Positions 44,439 to 54,409 are shown, numbered from the stretch's first letter. The stretch: 64,000 nucleotides of DNA from Trueperella bonasi (GCF_030811535.1 NZ_JAUSQX010000001.1:434001-498000), one strand, 5' to 3'. Numbers and translations: made by a program. The notes: generated by a model not told the origin, from the letters alone.

Positions 44439-45763
44439 ATCGAAAGCTTTTCCTGGACGATACGTGCCAAGCGTTCGGCCACGTCGTCGGTCTTATCCTG
44501 TGTTTTGGCTTCGACCATCACCCGAATGAGCGGCTCGGTACCAGAGGCTCGGATGAGCACCCGCCCGGTGTCGCCAAGTTCAGATTCGGCGGCGGCGACG
44601 TCGTCGTCGATCTCATTGACCCGCGTCTTATCCACATTTGAGACGTTAATCAGGCGCTGTGGCAACTCTTCAATGAACGACACCGCCTGCGCCAGCGGTT
44701 CCTGCCGGCGAGCGATCTCCGATGCGACCAGGATCGCGGTGAGTGTGCCGTCTCCGGTTGTTGCGTGGTTGAGGTTGATAACGTGGCCGGACTGTTCGCC
44801 GCCAAGGATATGACCGCCTCGTAGCATTTCCTCGAGCACATAGCGATCCCCCACTCCGGTGACCTCGTATTTGATGCCCTTGTCTTGGAGGGCGAGGCGC
44901 AAGCCAAGATTCGACATGACGGTGATCACCAGCGTGTCGTTTGGCAAGGTGCCGCTTTCCTTCATAGAAAGGGCAAGGAGGCCTAGGATTTCATCGCCGT
45001 TGACGAGCTGGCCGTAGTGGTCGACGGCCAGGCAGCGGTCGGCGTCGCCATCGAATGCGAAGCCCATATCGGCGTCGGCCGCTTTTACCATCGCTTGGAG
45101 GCGGTGGGTGTGGGTCGAACCCGAGTTGAGATTAATGTTTCGCCCATCTGGGCTCGCGTTGATCACGACGACGTCGGCGCCCAGTTCTTGGAAGACTTTC
45201 GGCGCCACGCGCGATGCTGCTCCGTTTGCGCAATCGAGCACGATCGAAAGGCCCTCGAGTGGGGCACCACAGCGCACGAGGTGATCCATGTAAACGCGGT
45301 CTGAAACCTCGGAAGATTCGTCAATATGGCCAACGTCAGCACCTATCGGACGCTCCCACGGATTGGTCATGGTGGCTTCGATCCGGTCCTCAATCGCGTC
45401 ATCGAGTTTAAAACCTTTGGCATTGATGAACTTGATACCGTTATCGGGCATTGCGTTGTGTGAGGCGGAGATCATTACGCCCAGATCGTATCCGCGGGCC
45501 GAGGTGAGGTAGGCAATTCCGGGCGTTGGAATCTCTCGCACGTGCTCCACATCCACGCCGGCAGAGGCCAGGCCCGCGCCCACCGCGTGCGAAATCATCG
45601 CGGAAGACTGGCGAGTGTCACGGCCGATGATAGCTTTTGGCCGTTCATCGGCTTCTTCAGCAAGGACACGTGCTGCCGCCTGCCCAAGGATCAGTGAGAA
45701 CTCTGGGGTGATCTCGCGATTTGCTAGCCCGCGTACACCATCAGTACCGAAAAGGCGTGCCAT
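44435..45763 (-). CDS. glmM: Phosphoglucosamine mutase
   Basis: GlmM converts glucosamine-6-phosphate to glucosamine-1-phosphate for UDP-GlcNAc and peptidoglycan. The 442-aa protein has LFGTDGVRG, the active-site phosphoserine loop ISASHNAMPDNG, the metal-binding DGDADR and the C-terminal RASGTEPLIRVM phosphate loop. AGGAGAATAATTT precedes the ATG. Confidence 0.97.
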   Translation of the reverse strand: MARLFGTDGVRGLANREITPEFSLILGQAAARVLAEEADERPKAIIGRDTRQSSAMISHAVGAGLASAGVDVEHVREIPTPGIAYLTSARGYDLGVMISASHNAMPDNGIKFINAKGFKLDDAIEDRIEATMTNPWERPIGADVGHIDESSEVSDRVYMDHLVRCGAPLEGLSIVLDCANGAASRVAPKVFQELGADVVVINASPDGRNINLNSGSTHTHRLQAMVKAADADMGFAFDGDADRCLAVDHYGQLVNGDEILGLLALSMKESGTLPNDTLVITVMSNLGLRLALQDKGIKYEVTGVGDRYVLEEMLRGGHILGGEQSGHVINLNHATTGDGTLTAILVASEIARRQEPLAQAVSFIEELPQRLINVSNVDKTRVNEIDDDVAAAESELGDTGRVLIRASGTEPLIRVMVEAKTQDKTDDVAERLARIVQEKLSI

Positions 45764-45883
45764 AAATTATTCTCCTTAAGCCCCAGCCTTATGTATTGGT
45801 AAAAGTATTGCACGAGTCTGCGCTAAGGAAGTGAAAGTAAGATTAGCGGTTTGCCACAATGTGGCCGACGCGTTGTGTGGCCA

Positions 45884-45951
45884 ACATTTGAGGGATGTTT
45901 CCAGGCCGATCTTGCTATATATGGGGATCGTTCGAAAATCGTCCTCCAAAT
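45884..45951. repeat. Palindromic intergenic repeat, copy B
   Basis: The second copy of the 68-bp element at 7127-7194, in the same orientation. It is in the glmM-rpsI gap, 28 bases from the rpsI terminator. The inverted ends are ACATTTGAGGGA and TCCTCCAAAT, less perfect than in copy A. I see no gene in the rest of this gap. Confidence 0.7.
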
Positions 45952-45978
45952 GTTCGACCTGCACAATCTGAACATCAA

Positions 45979-46010
45979 AACGGCCCGGAACCATCCGGTT
46001 CCGGGCCGTT
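45979..46010 (-). terminator. rplM-rpsI operon terminator
   Basis: A perfect 14-bp stem (AACGGCCCGGAACC and its complement) with a 4-base loop is followed on the minus strand by a TTTT run. Confidence 0.88.
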
Positions 46011-46054
46011 GAGTGATGCACTTGCAACGCCGAGCTGCCAGTGCTCTGCGAAAA

Positions 46055-46540
46055 TTAGCGCTTCGAGTACTGTGAGGCCTTACGTGCCTTCTTGAGTCCT
46101 GCCTTCTTGCGCTCAACTGCGCGAGCGTCGCGGGTCAAGAATCCAGCCTTCTTCAGGGCCGGGCGGTTCGCCTCGCGGTCGATCTCGTTAAGAGCGCGCG
46201 CGATGCCTAGGCGTAGGGCGCCGGCCTGGCCGGAGCTACCGCCGCCGCTAATCAAAGCGATAACATCGAAACGGTCCTTGAGATCAAGAAGCGTGAACGG
46301 ATCATTGACGAGCTGCTGGTGCAACTTGTTCGGGAAGTAATCTTCTAGCGAGCGGCCATTAATGGTCCACTGGCCGGAGCCAGGAACGAGGCGAACGCGA
46401 GCTACAGCTTCCTTACGGCGTCCAAGGCCGGCTCCGGGAGCCATGAGGGAAGCTCCACGAGTGGCCTCTTCCTCGGATGGGTCGGTATTATACAAGCTCC
46501 AGTCTTCGAGCTCTTCGGTTTCAACGGTGGTCTCTGCCAC
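46055..46540 (-). CDS. rpsI: 30S ribosomal protein S9 (uS9)
   Basis: The 161-aa protein has an acidic N-terminal extension of about 35 residues, then the S9 core: [35 protein letters not shown] and the C-terminal [12 protein letters not shown] that reaches the ribosomal P site. It starts with GTG after AAGGAGAAC. It is 33 bases downstream of rplM, the usual L13-S9 operon. Confidence 0.97.
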   Translation of the reverse strand: MAETTVETEELEDWSLYNTDPSEEEATRGASLMAPGAGLGRRKEAVARVRLVPGSGQWTINGRSLEDYFPNKLHQQLVNDPFTLLDLKDRFDVIALISGGGSSGQAGALRLGIARALNEIDREANRPALKKAGFLTRDARAVERKKAGLKKARKASQYSKR

Positions 46541-46573
46541 GGTTCTCCTTCAATAAAAAATTCTTGCCAGTGG

Positions 46574-47017
46574 TTACTTGACGGGCTGCTTGAGTTCGTA
46601 GACCTCAGGCTGCTGAGCGGAATGCGGGTGCTCAGCTCCACGGTAGATCCTGAGCTTCGTCAGCTGCTTACGCCCAAGAGTATTCTTAGGAATCATGCCA
46701 GCGACTGCCTTGTAAACGGCGCGCTCGGGATTCTCCTCCAGGAGTTCAGCGTAGGACGTGGCCTTAAGCCCACCCGGGTATCCGGAATGGCGGTAGGCCA
46801 TCTTCTGCTCATGCTTCATGCCGGTCAGTGCGACCTTGTCCGCGTTAATGATAATGACGTGATCGCCACAATCGACATTCGGAGTGAAGGTCGGCTTATG
46901 CTTCCCACGTAGCAGAGGGGCAACTTGAGCTGCCAGGCGGCCAAGCACAACATCGGTGGCGTCGATAACGTACCACTTGGTTTCGATGTCTCCGGCCTTT
47001 GGTGTAAAAGTGCGCAC
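46574..47017 (-). CDS. rplM: 50S ribosomal protein L13 (uL13)
   Basis: The 147-aa protein has [28 protein letters not shown] and [15 protein letters not shown]. It starts with GTG after AGAAAAGG. It leads the L13-S9 operon. Here truA is not directly upstream as in many actinobacteria, because about 8 kb of accessory genes intervene. Confidence 0.97.
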   Translation of the reverse strand: MRTFTPKAGDIETKWYVIDATDVVLGRLAAQVAPLLRGKHKPTFTPNVDCGDHVIIINADKVALTGMKHEQKMAYRHSGYPGGLKATSYAELLEENPERAVYKAVAGMIPKNTLGRKQLTKLRIYRGAEHPHSAQQPEVYELKQPVK

Positions 47018-47326
47018 TTGCGTAGCCTTTTCTTCTCAGGTGTTGGCTAGCGGAATGGCTTGACCGCTATATGCCAATGGTCAAATCTTATTCGCCGTGC
47101 CGCGACGAGTGGGAAAGCATCATGGCACAACGATTTGCCAGTCTATCCGCGCGCCACTAACGAGGTCAAAGGTCTGCGGCCCTCTGTGGCAGGATTAACC
47201 CAAACGACGGCGGACGGCCGGCCATCGTACAACCGCACCAGCCAGCCAACACCACGACGCCACCCGTTGAGACGTCCTCGTCCACAAGCTGATACGGGCC
47301 CGCCGAAGAACCGCAAAAATCCTACG
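47018..47326 (+). other. 309-bp leader between rplM and the DUF62 gene
   Basis: This region must hold the divergent promoters of rplM and the DUF62-ECF operon. It contains no credible gene, although a frame is open through it. GAGTGGGAA, then GGCACAACG.. and CGCGCCACTAACG, faintly recall cobalamin-riboswitch elements, but I cannot build the full structure. The DUF62 start has no clear ribosome site, which fits a structured or leaderless start. Confidence 0.4.
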
Positions 47327-48187
47327 ATGTCACACGTGAAGTCGAATAAGAATCCGCTAGTTACACAGTCAGATTTTGGTCTCGAGGACGGCGCCGTCGC
47401 GTCGATGTATGGCGTCGCCCTTTCAACCGATCCCGATCTACAGATCCATAATCTGACACACAATATTCCGCCCTACAATATCTGGGAGGGCTCATTCCGC
47501 CTTGCGCAGTCAATCGCCTATTGGCCGCAGGGCAGTGTTTTCGTTTCTGTGGTCGACCCGGGCGTTGGCTCGGATCGCCGTTCGGTCGTGGCTAAAACCG
47601 CAACCGGTCACTACATCGTCACACCCGATAATGGCACGCTCACACACGTTGATTCCATCCATGGGATTGCCGAGGTGCGCGAAATTGACGAAACACTGAA
47701 CCGGCTCAAGGGCTCCGAAGCGTCCTACACGTTCCACGGTAGAGATGTGTACGCATTCACGGGTGCGCGCCTCGCTTCAGGAATTATTAGCTACGCTGAG
47801 GTGGGCCCCGAATGCGATCCGGCTTCGATCGTTCGCCTGCCGTATCGCACAACTGTAATCGACGACGGCGCTATCACCGGCATCGTCGACGCGCTCGACG
47901 TGCGTTACGGCTCACTGTGGACATCGATCCCGCGAGAGGAGTTCCTGTCACTCGGATTCGAGTTCGGTGATCGGGTGCGAGTTCACGTCAGCCATCAAGA
48001 TGGTACCGTGCACGCCAATCACGTCACTTATGTGCCATCGTTTGCTTCGGTTGAGGTTGGCGAGTCGCTCGCCTACGTCAACTCACTTGACCGCATGGCG
48101 ATTGCAATTAATCGTGGATCGTATGCGCGGGCTTTCGATATTTCCACCGGCCCGAATTGGCATATCACGCTTGGACATCCCGCCTAG
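47327..48187 (+). CDS. DUF62 SAM hydroxide adenosyltransferase (SAM hydrolase)
   Basis: Family members hydrolyse S-adenosylmethionine to adenosine and methionine with hydroxide as nucleophile; they are relatives of SAM-dependent fluorinases. The 286-aa protein has TQSDFGLEDGAVASMYGV, SVVDPGVGSDRRSV, TPDNGTLTHV and TFHGRDVYAFTGARLASG, the last two typical of the hydrolase. I start it at the ATG 47327 (MSHVKSNK). It lies directly upstream of a complete ECF transporter, a recurring association whose logic is not known to me. Confidence 0.87.
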   Translation: MSHVKSNKNPLVTQSDFGLEDGAVASMYGVALSTDPDLQIHNLTHNIPPYNIWEGSFRLAQSIAYWPQGSVFVSVVDPGVGSDRRSVVAKTATGHYIVTPDNGTLTHVDSIHGIAEVREIDETLNRLKGSEASYTFHGRDVYAFTGARLASGIISYAEVGPECDPASIVRLPYRTTVIDDGAITGIVDALDVRYGSLWTSIPREEFLSLGFEFGDRVRVHVSHQDGTVHANHVTYVPSFASVEVGESLAYVNSLDRMAIAINRGSYARAFDISTGPNWHITLGHPA

Positions 48188-48224
48188 TTTTATCTCACGG
48201 CAGTTTTTATATTGAGGAGACACA

Positions 48225-48782
48225 ATGATTAACTCGCGAAAAGTCAGCCCGGTTGTTCAGGTTGTTGCCATCGGAATCGGCGCAGCCCTATTTTTTGTAC
48301 TTGGTCGGTTTGTGGCTATTCCCTCCCCGATCCCAAATACGAATATCAGCCTGCAATATGCGGTGCTTGCAGTCTTTGCAGTGCTCTACGGCCCCATTGT
48401 TGGGGCGCTCACCGGTTTCATCGGCCATATTCTTATAGATGCCACATGGGGTATCTGGATCTCGTGGGAAATCGCCTCGGGAGTGTTCGGCCTGATCTTG
48501 GGTGCACTGCTGATCGGTAACAAGATCCGCGATGGCGAGTTCGGAACCAAGACGATCGTCCGGTTCAATCTCGGCGTGATTATCGCCCATGCGGTGGCAT
48601 GGATCCTTGTTGCCCCACTTGGCGATATCTTGATTTATTCGGAGCCGGCGAACAAAGTATTCACGCAGGGGGCTATGGCCTTCGGATCCAACTCGATTAT
48701 CACCTGCTTGTTAGGCACGATGATCTTGGCGATCTACGCGCGCACCCGCACCTCTTCGGGCACTCTTCGCCAAGAAGACTAG
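48225..48782 (+). CDS. ECF transporter S component, UPF0397 family
   Basis: A 185-aa integral membrane protein with about five helices that would bind the transported vitamin-like substrate. It has the UPF0397 pattern: VLFAVLYG-like text (AVLAVFAVLYGPIVGALTGFIGHILID) and a GIWISWEIASG segment. These proteins are often labelled riboflavin-type S components without proof. GAGGAGACACA precedes the ATG. Dedicated ATPase and EcfT genes follow. Confidence 0.85.
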   Translation: MINSRKVSPVVQVVAIGIGAALFFVLGRFVAIPSPIPNTNISLQYAVLAVFAVLYGPIVGALTGFIGHILIDATWGIWISWEIASGVFGLILGALLIGNKIRDGEFGTKTIVRFNLGVIIAHAVAWILVAPLGDILIYSEPANKVFTQGAMAFGSNSIITCLLGTMILAIYARTRTSSGTLRQED

Positions 48783-48801
48783 GCCATCAGAAGGTCTTAC
48801 G

Positions 48802-50616
48802 ATGCCGGAACCACTTATCGAACTTCGCGATTTCACTTTTCGCTATCGCAGTCAAGCCGATCCAACGCTACACGGCCTGAATCTAGTGATTCGTGCGGGC
48901 GAAAAGGTGGCGATCGTTGGGCGATCCGGGTGTGGGAAGTCCACGCTCATGAACGTGCTCAATTCCCTCGCGTTCAATCATCACGACGGGTTGATTGAGA
49001 GTGGTAGCGTGCGCGTCGCAGGCCTCGACCCCAGCGCGGCCAAGCTCGTGGACGTGTCGCGGCATGTGGGTACGGTCTTGCAAAACTCTGCCGATCAATT
49101 CGTCGGGCTCACCGTGGCCGAGGATATCGCGTTTTCGCTGGAAAATCAGGGCGTGCCTCAGGAGCGAATGCGCGAAGCGGTGGTGGAGGCCGCGCGCCGG
49201 GTTGGGATTGATGACCAGCTCGAATCTGCGCCCCAGGACCTTTCTGGTGGGCAAAAGCAGCGTGTGGCGATGGCAGGCGTGCTCGTGGACGACGTCGACA
49301 TTTTGCTCTTCGACGAACCCCTCGCCATGCTTGATCCAGCCTCCGGCAGGGACACGATCGAGCTTATCGACCGTCTGAACACGGATCTTGGTAAAACGAT
49401 CATTATTGTGGAGCATCGCCTCGAAGAGGTGCTCCACCGGCCAGTAGATCGCATCGTGCTCATCAACGACGGCGAAATTCTCGCCGATCTCCCACCTGAC
49501 AAGCTCATTTCTTCCGGCCTGCTCGAGGTGAACGGCATCCGCCCGCCCCTGCACGTCACGGCCTTGCGCTACGCCGGGATTGATATCCTCCCCGAGATGC
49601 AGCCGTCGAATGCGGCGACGACGATCCTTTCCGACGCCGACAAGGCTCGGCTTCGTACGTGGGCTGGGGACGTCGACACCGAACCGGATAGCGCTGAGAC
49701 ACAAGCCGGACTGAAGCCAACCGACCAAGCCTCAGCCGACCAGGCCCCAGCCGAGCGGGAAGGTGCAAGCCGGGCGATCGACGTCGTCGATCTGAGCGTG
49801 GCCTACGAACAAAACGGTGACCTACCGGATATTCGGGTGCTCAATGACGTATCCACGCACGTGGAAACAGGATCTATGATCGGGATCGTGGGTTCAAACG
49901 GAGCCGGCAAATCAACGCTTGCCCGCGCAATCGCGGGATTTGTAGAGCCCAATGCAGGCAAGGTCACCATCAATGGTGAGGACGCGGCCACGTGGTCGCT
50001 GGCGGAGCAGGGTGAACGCGTCGGCTTCGTGCTTCAAGAACCCGGACAGATGATATCCACACCCTACGTGCGAGAAGAAATCGAACTGGGCCTGAAGGCC
50101 CGCGGCCTAGCCGATGACGACATCACGCAACGGGCCGATCAGGCGATGAGAGTGTGCGGACTATGGGCCATGCGCTCGTGGCCGATCTCGGCGCTATCGC
50201 ACGGGCAAAAGAAGCGCGTGACGATCGCGATCATGCTCGCACTTGGCCCCGACATTCTCATTTTAGACGAACCGACAGCTGGCCAAGATTTTCGCCATTA
50301 CACCGAGTTCATGGATTTCTTGCGCGAATTAAACGGGAACGGCACAACAGTCATCCTGATTACGCATGACATGCATCTGGCCCTTGAATACACCGATCGA
50401 AACCTCGTGATCTCGGACGGGCGGATCATTGCGGACGCGCACCCGTCTGTTGTGCAAACCACGCCGGAGGTGACACGGCGTGCCGACCTCGTCACCACCG
50501 GCCTATTCACAATCGCCAAGCGCGTGGGCGTCGATCCGGGGCGTTTGGTACGCCGATTCTTGGCGGTAGACCGCAAAAAGCGAGGCCAGGTAGGAACGGG
50601 GGATCTCAATGGCTAA
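48802..50616 (+). CDS. ECF transporter double ATPase
   Basis: A 604-aa protein with two complete ABC domains, equivalent to EcfA and EcfA' in one chain. Domain 1 has GRSGCGKST, LSGGQKQR and ILLFDEPLAMLDP. Domain 2 (about 330-560) has GSNGAGKST, a modified signature LSHGQKKR, and ILILDEPTAGQD. An acidic, Ala/Pro-rich linker (about 275-325) joins them. It starts 19 bases after the S component and overlaps EcfT by 8 bases. Confidence 0.93.
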   Translation: MPEPLIELRDFTFRYRSQADPTLHGLNLVIRAGEKVAIVGRSGCGKSTLMNVLNSLAFNHHDGLIESGSVRVAGLDPSAAKLVDVSRHVGTVLQNSADQFVGLTVAEDIAFSLENQGVPQERMREAVVEAARRVGIDDQLESAPQDLSGGQKQRVAMAGVLVDDVDILLFDEPLAMLDPASGRDTIELIDRLNTDLGKTIIIVEHRLEEVLHRPVDRIVLINDGEILADLPPDKLISSGLLEVNGIRPPLHVTALRYAGIDILPEMQPSNAATTILSDADKARLRTWAGDVDTEPDSAETQAGLKPTDQASADQAPAEREGASRAIDVVDLSVAYEQNGDLPDIRVLNDVSTHVETGSMIGIVGSNGAGKSTLARAIAGFVEPNAGKVTINGEDAATWSLAEQGERVGFVLQEPGQMISTPYVREEIELGLKARGLADDDITQRADQAMRVCGLWAMRSWPISALSHGQKKRVTIAIMLALGPDILILDEPTAGQDFRHYTEFMDFLRELNGNGTTVILITHDMHLALEYTDRNLVISDGRIIADAHPSVVQTTPEVTRRADLVTTGLFTIAKRVGVDPGRLVRRFLAVDRKKRGQVGTGDLNG

Positions 50617-51439
50617 GGCACTCTTGGGGTACATCGAGCGCCGCAGCCCGGTACACCGGCTGACTGGCACTGCAAAACTCCTGCTCGTCATTATGCTCAT
50701 TATTGCCGCAGCCATTACTTTTGATGTGCGCCTGCTGGTGGTGCTAGCCGCGATGAATATCGGGCTGTGGTTCGCCTCTCACATCAAATTTTCGGACATG
50801 AAGGTAGTGATTACCATCATCGCCGTGTTCATGGTGCTCAATAACGTGATGATCTACGTGTTCTCCCCCATGTACGGAACCGAACTCTTCGGCACGACCC
50901 ATATGATCTGGGATGGGCCTGGACGGTGGAATCTTACTTGGGAGCAGTTGTATTACCAGTCGTTGGTGACGCTGAAATACTTCGCAGTATTGCCCGCCGT
51001 TCTCGTATTCGTTGCGACGACGATTCCGTCCGAGTTCGCATCTTCGCTCAATAAGATCGGGGTGCCCTATCGGTTTTCTTATGCGGTTGCTTTAGCTTTG
51101 CGATTCATTCCGGACGTACAACGTGAGTTCAAAACCGTATCGCTTGCGCAACAAGCACGCGGATTGGATATTTCCCGAAAGGTCAGCCTTGGTACGCGGA
51201 TCAAAAACGTTGCGCGAATTCTTATGCCGCTTTTGCTATCGACTTTTGACCGGATTGAAACAATCGCCGCGTCGATGGAATTACGCGGCTTTGGCCGCAA
51301 TTCCAAGCGCACTTGGTTTGCCGCGCGTTCACTCAAAGCCGCTGATATCGCCGTCGTTCTTGTTGGCATAACGGCTGTTGGTGCCGCTATTGTTCTACTG
51401 AATGTGAACGACGGGCGGTTCTTTAACCCCTTTGTCTGA
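50609..51439 (+). CDS. ecfT: ECF transporter T component (EcfT)
   Basis: The 276-aa transmembrane coupling protein has about five helices and the two Ala-Arg-Gly coupling motifs that contact the ATPases (AQQARGLD and ASMELRGFG). It completes the ECF module of the upstream genes. The start overlaps the ATPase gene. Confidence 0.92.
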   Translation: MAKALLGYIERRSPVHRLTGTAKLLLVIMLIIAAAITFDVRLLVVLAAMNIGLWFASHIKFSDMKVVITIIAVFMVLNNVMIYVFSPMYGTELFGTTHMIWDGPGRWNLTWEQLYYQSLVTLKYFAVLPAVLVFVATTIPSEFASSLNKIGVPYRFSYAVALALRFIPDVQREFKTVSLAQQARGLDISRKVSLGTRIKNVARILMPLLLSTFDRIETIAASMELRGFGRNSKRTWFAARSLKAADIAVVLVGITAVGAAIVLLNVNDGRFFNPFV

Positions 51440-51541
51440 TCGCTGTGAGCGGGCTACGTGCCAGTCCACTGCATGGAAAATTCTCCCCATTCACTACAAT
51501 GTGCTCTAACCTTGGAAAGACTTAGCACAAGGAGGCCTTCG

Positions 51542-53086
51542 ATGAGCCAGAAATCTTCACAAGAAGTCAAACAACGGAAAGGTTTGCTCAACCGTTTCCT
51601 CAACTTTGTTGAATGGACAGGTAATAAGCTCCCTGATCCGATCGTTATTTTCTTCTTGCTGTGCGTTGGCGTGCTCCTTCTATCTGCCGTGGCGGGATTG
51701 GCCAACTGGAGCGCAGTACATCCGGGCACGGGGGAAACGCTCACGGCCGTCAACCTGCTCAGCACGGACGGCATGCGGATCGTGATCGGCGATTCTGTTA
51801 AGAACTTTGGTGCGTTCCCGCCGCTTGGCATGGTGCTGATCGTCATGCTCGGAATCGGTGTTGCCGAGCGTTCGGGATGGTTCGAGGTTGCGCTACAGAA
51901 CGCTGCGACGTCGGCTCCCAAGGTGCTCATCATTCCTTCGATTGCTTTTATCGGCCTGCTTGGCAACGTTGCCGGAGACGCCGCACCGATCGTGCTTCCT
52001 CCGCTGGCGGCAATGATCTTTTTGAAGATGGGCTGGCATCCGATCGCAGGCGTGGCTCTTGGTTACGCGTCAGCAACTGGTGGGTTCGCCGCGAATCTCT
52101 TGTTGGGGATGTCTGATGCTCTTGTTCAGGGATTTACACAACCCGCCGCAGAGCTCATCGACCCAACGATCGAAACAAACGTGGCCATGAACTGGTATTT
52201 CATTGCTGCGTCCGTATTTGTTCTGCTTCCCGTCATCTGGGTGATCACGTCCAAGGTGACCATCCCCCGTCTCGGTGTTTACGATCCTTCCGAGGGTGAG
52301 GACGTCGGATCGACGTCGCTTGAAATCACAGACCGCCAGCGCAGGGCTAATCGCTGGGCCTTCGTTTCGATCCTCGTGATGACAGTGCTCGTCATTGCCG
52401 TGACAATTCCAGAAAACTCTTTTATGCGGAACGCTGAAACCGGTTCAATTACCACGAACTCGCCATTGATGAACGGCATCGGACTGCTGCTTGCGATTTT
52501 CTTCTTCGTTCCGGGGTTGGTGTACGGAATTAAGGCTGGCACGATCAAGAAGTCTTCGGATGTTACGCGCATGATGACCGAATCAATGGCACAGATGGCC
52601 TCGTTTATAGTGATCGTTTTCTTTGCCTCCCAGATGTTGGCTTATATTACGGCGTCGAACATGGGCGCGATCCTGGCGATTCACGGAGCTAATCTGCTCA
52701 AGGGCCAAAACGGCATCGTTCTTATTGTGGGAATCATTGTGATCTCGGCGTTCATTAACCTGTTCATCGGTTCGGCTTCGGCAAAGTGGGCGATTCTCGC
52801 GCCGATTTTCGTACCGATGATGATGCTGCTCGATTACCATCCCGCGTTTACGCAGGTGATCTACCGTATAGGTGACGGCTTCACGAATCCGATCACGCCG
52901 ATGTTCCCGTATTTCGCACTCGTGCTTGCCGTAGCGCAGCGATATGTGAAGAAGCTTGGTATGGGAACGTTTATTGCAACGCTGTTGCCATACTCGATTG
53001 CGATCGGCGCCGTGTGGACCGTGATGATGATCATTTGGTACGTACTCGGCCTGCCCGTGGGCCCGGGCGGCCCAATCTATCTGTAG
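51542..53086 (+). CDS. AbgT-family transporter
   Basis: A 514-aa membrane protein of the AbgT family, which imports p-aminobenzoyl-glutamate (a folate breakdown product) or exports sulfonamide-type antimetabolites. It has about 13 hydrophobic segments, NKLPDPIVIFFLL near the N-terminus, GNVAGDAAPIVLPPLAA, and the C-terminal NLFIGSASAKWAILAPIFVPMM signature. I chose the ATG at 51542 after ACAAGGAGG. A probable aminoacyl hydrolase gene follows, as in abgT-abgAB. Confidence 0.92.
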   Translation: MSQKSSQEVKQRKGLLNRFLNFVEWTGNKLPDPIVIFFLLCVGVLLLSAVAGLANWSAVHPGTGETLTAVNLLSTDGMRIVIGDSVKNFGAFPPLGMVLIVMLGIGVAERSGWFEVALQNAATSAPKVLIIPSIAFIGLLGNVAGDAAPIVLPPLAAMIFLKMGWHPIAGVALGYASATGGFAANLLLGMSDALVQGFTQPAAELIDPTIETNVAMNWYFIAASVFVLLPVIWVITSKVTIPRLGVYDPSEGEDVGSTSLEITDRQRRANRWAFVSILVMTVLVIAVTIPENSFMRNAETGSITTNSPLMNGIGLLLAIFFFVPGLVYGIKAGTIKKSSDVTRMMTESMAQMASFIVIVFFASQMLAYITASNMGAILAIHGANLLKGQNGIVLIVGIIVISAFINLFIGSASAKWAILAPIFVPMMMLLDYHPAFTQVIYRIGDGFTNPITPMFPYFALVLAVAQRYVKKLGMGTFIATLLPYSIAIGAVWTVMMIIWYVLGLPVGPGGPIYL

Positions 53087-53177
53087 CTATGCGGATAGCA
53101 GCCGGTCAGAGCCAATTAGGCAAACAATACGCTTCACAAACGCATATGATCGGTTTTAACTGCAGGAGAGGATATCG

Positions 53178-54374
53178 ATGAGCGATACAGCCAAATATGT
53201 TGAAGATATGATCGCGTGGCGGCGCCACCTGCACATGTACCCGGAGGCGTCATTTGAAGAGCACGAAACAGTGAAGTATCTGCGCGAAGTTCTCACCGAA
53301 CGGGCGCCGAGCGCCAAGCTTTCGCATCCCACGCCTACCTCGATGATCGCGGTATTCGATACGGGCCGTCCGGGCCCGAAGATCGGCCTGCGCACCGACA
53401 CCGACGGGCTCATCATGAGTGAAGATCGCCCCGATCTCGAGTTCGCATCCAGGAACGAAAACCGGATGCACGGTTGCGGGCACGATGGCCACATGGCAGT
53501 GGTGCTTTCGGCAATGGCCTGGGTGGAGGACAATCTGGAAGACATGACGGGTACGATCGTCGGGATTTTCCAGCATGCTGAAGAGACCCCACCGGGCGGC
53601 GCTAAAGAAATGGTCGCCACCGGCCTTTTCGATGATTACGACTATATTTTCGGTTTCCACCTGTGGGCGACCTTGCCGATCGGCACGATTGACATCAAGG
53701 AAGGCCCCGCTTCTGCGAACTCTGATCTGTGGGAAATGACGTTCAAGGGTAAAGGCGCACACGCCTCAACGCCTGAAGACTCGATTTCTCCCACGGTGGC
53801 AGCCGCGAATATGACCAACCAGTTGTTGAACATCGCTTCGGTTCGCGTATCGGGGTTGGAGCCCGCCGTCGTTACGACGACGTTCATGGAGGCCGGTAGC
53901 GCCGATGCGCTCAACGTGATCCCGCCCGTCGCCAAAATCGGTGGCGTGGTGCGCACACATAACGACGACGTGCAGGTGAAAGTCCAGGAAATCATGCACG
54001 ATCTTGTTGCCGCTGCCGAACGGGCCAATCCCGGCATGGAGATCGAGCTGGACTACCTCGTGGGGTATCCGATGGTGTGGAATGATCCCCAGCGCACCGC
54101 GATCGTGCGCGAGCTTGCCGAGGCGCGTTATCCGGGCAAAATTATTAGTGATCCGGCGATGCTTGGCGGCGAGGACTTCGCCGAATTCTCGCGTGTCGCA
54201 CCTGCAACTTACATATTCGTGGGCGCGGGTAATCCAGAAAAGGGTTTCGACGCCGGCCATCACAACCCGCGTTTTGGCATCGACGAGGATTCGCTTGAGA
54301 TTGCCCTGCAGCTGACGATAGACGTGCTCAAGAACCGCGAGCGCCTTGGCGGCATCCACAGTACTGATGCGTAG
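53178..54374 (+). CDS. M20-family amidohydrolase (AbgB/hippurate-hydrolase-like)
   Basis: A 398-aa zinc amidohydrolase. It has WRRHLHMYPEASFEEHET, the DTDG region, the metal motif MHGCGHDGHMA, and EETPPGGAKEMV with the catalytic and bridging Glu residues. The inner dimerisation domain shows the GKGAHAS motif. The pairing with AbgT suggests hydrolysis of p-aminobenzoyl-glutamate or another N-acyl amino acid after uptake. GAGAGGATATCG precedes the ATG. Confidence 0.9.
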   Translation: MSDTAKYVEDMIAWRRHLHMYPEASFEEHETVKYLREVLTERAPSAKLSHPTPTSMIAVFDTGRPGPKIGLRTDTDGLIMSEDRPDLEFASRNENRMHGCGHDGHMAVVLSAMAWVEDNLEDMTGTIVGIFQHAEETPPGGAKEMVATGLFDDYDYIFGFHLWATLPIGTIDIKEGPASANSDLWEMTFKGKGAHASTPEDSISPTVAAANMTNQLLNIASVRVSGLEPAVVTTTFMEAGSADALNVIPPVAKIGGVVRTHNDDVQVKVQEIMHDLVAAAERANPGMEIELDYLVGYPMVWNDPQRTAIVRELAEARYPGKIISDPAMLGGEDFAEFSRVAPATYIFVGAGNPEKGFDAGHHNPRFGIDEDSLEIALQLTIDVLKNRERLGGIHSTDA

Positions 54375-54409
54375 CTAGTTCCGCACCGATTGACGTGTGT
54401 CCTAGGATT

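Noticed and set aside
46700-46912. Plus-strand frame within rplM
   Set aside because: It is antisense to a well-conserved ribosomal protein gene.
47090-47180. Cobalamin riboswitch
   Set aside because: Only short fragments resemble it; the complete conserved core and B12-box pairing could not be assembled by eye, so it is not listed as a riboswitch feature.
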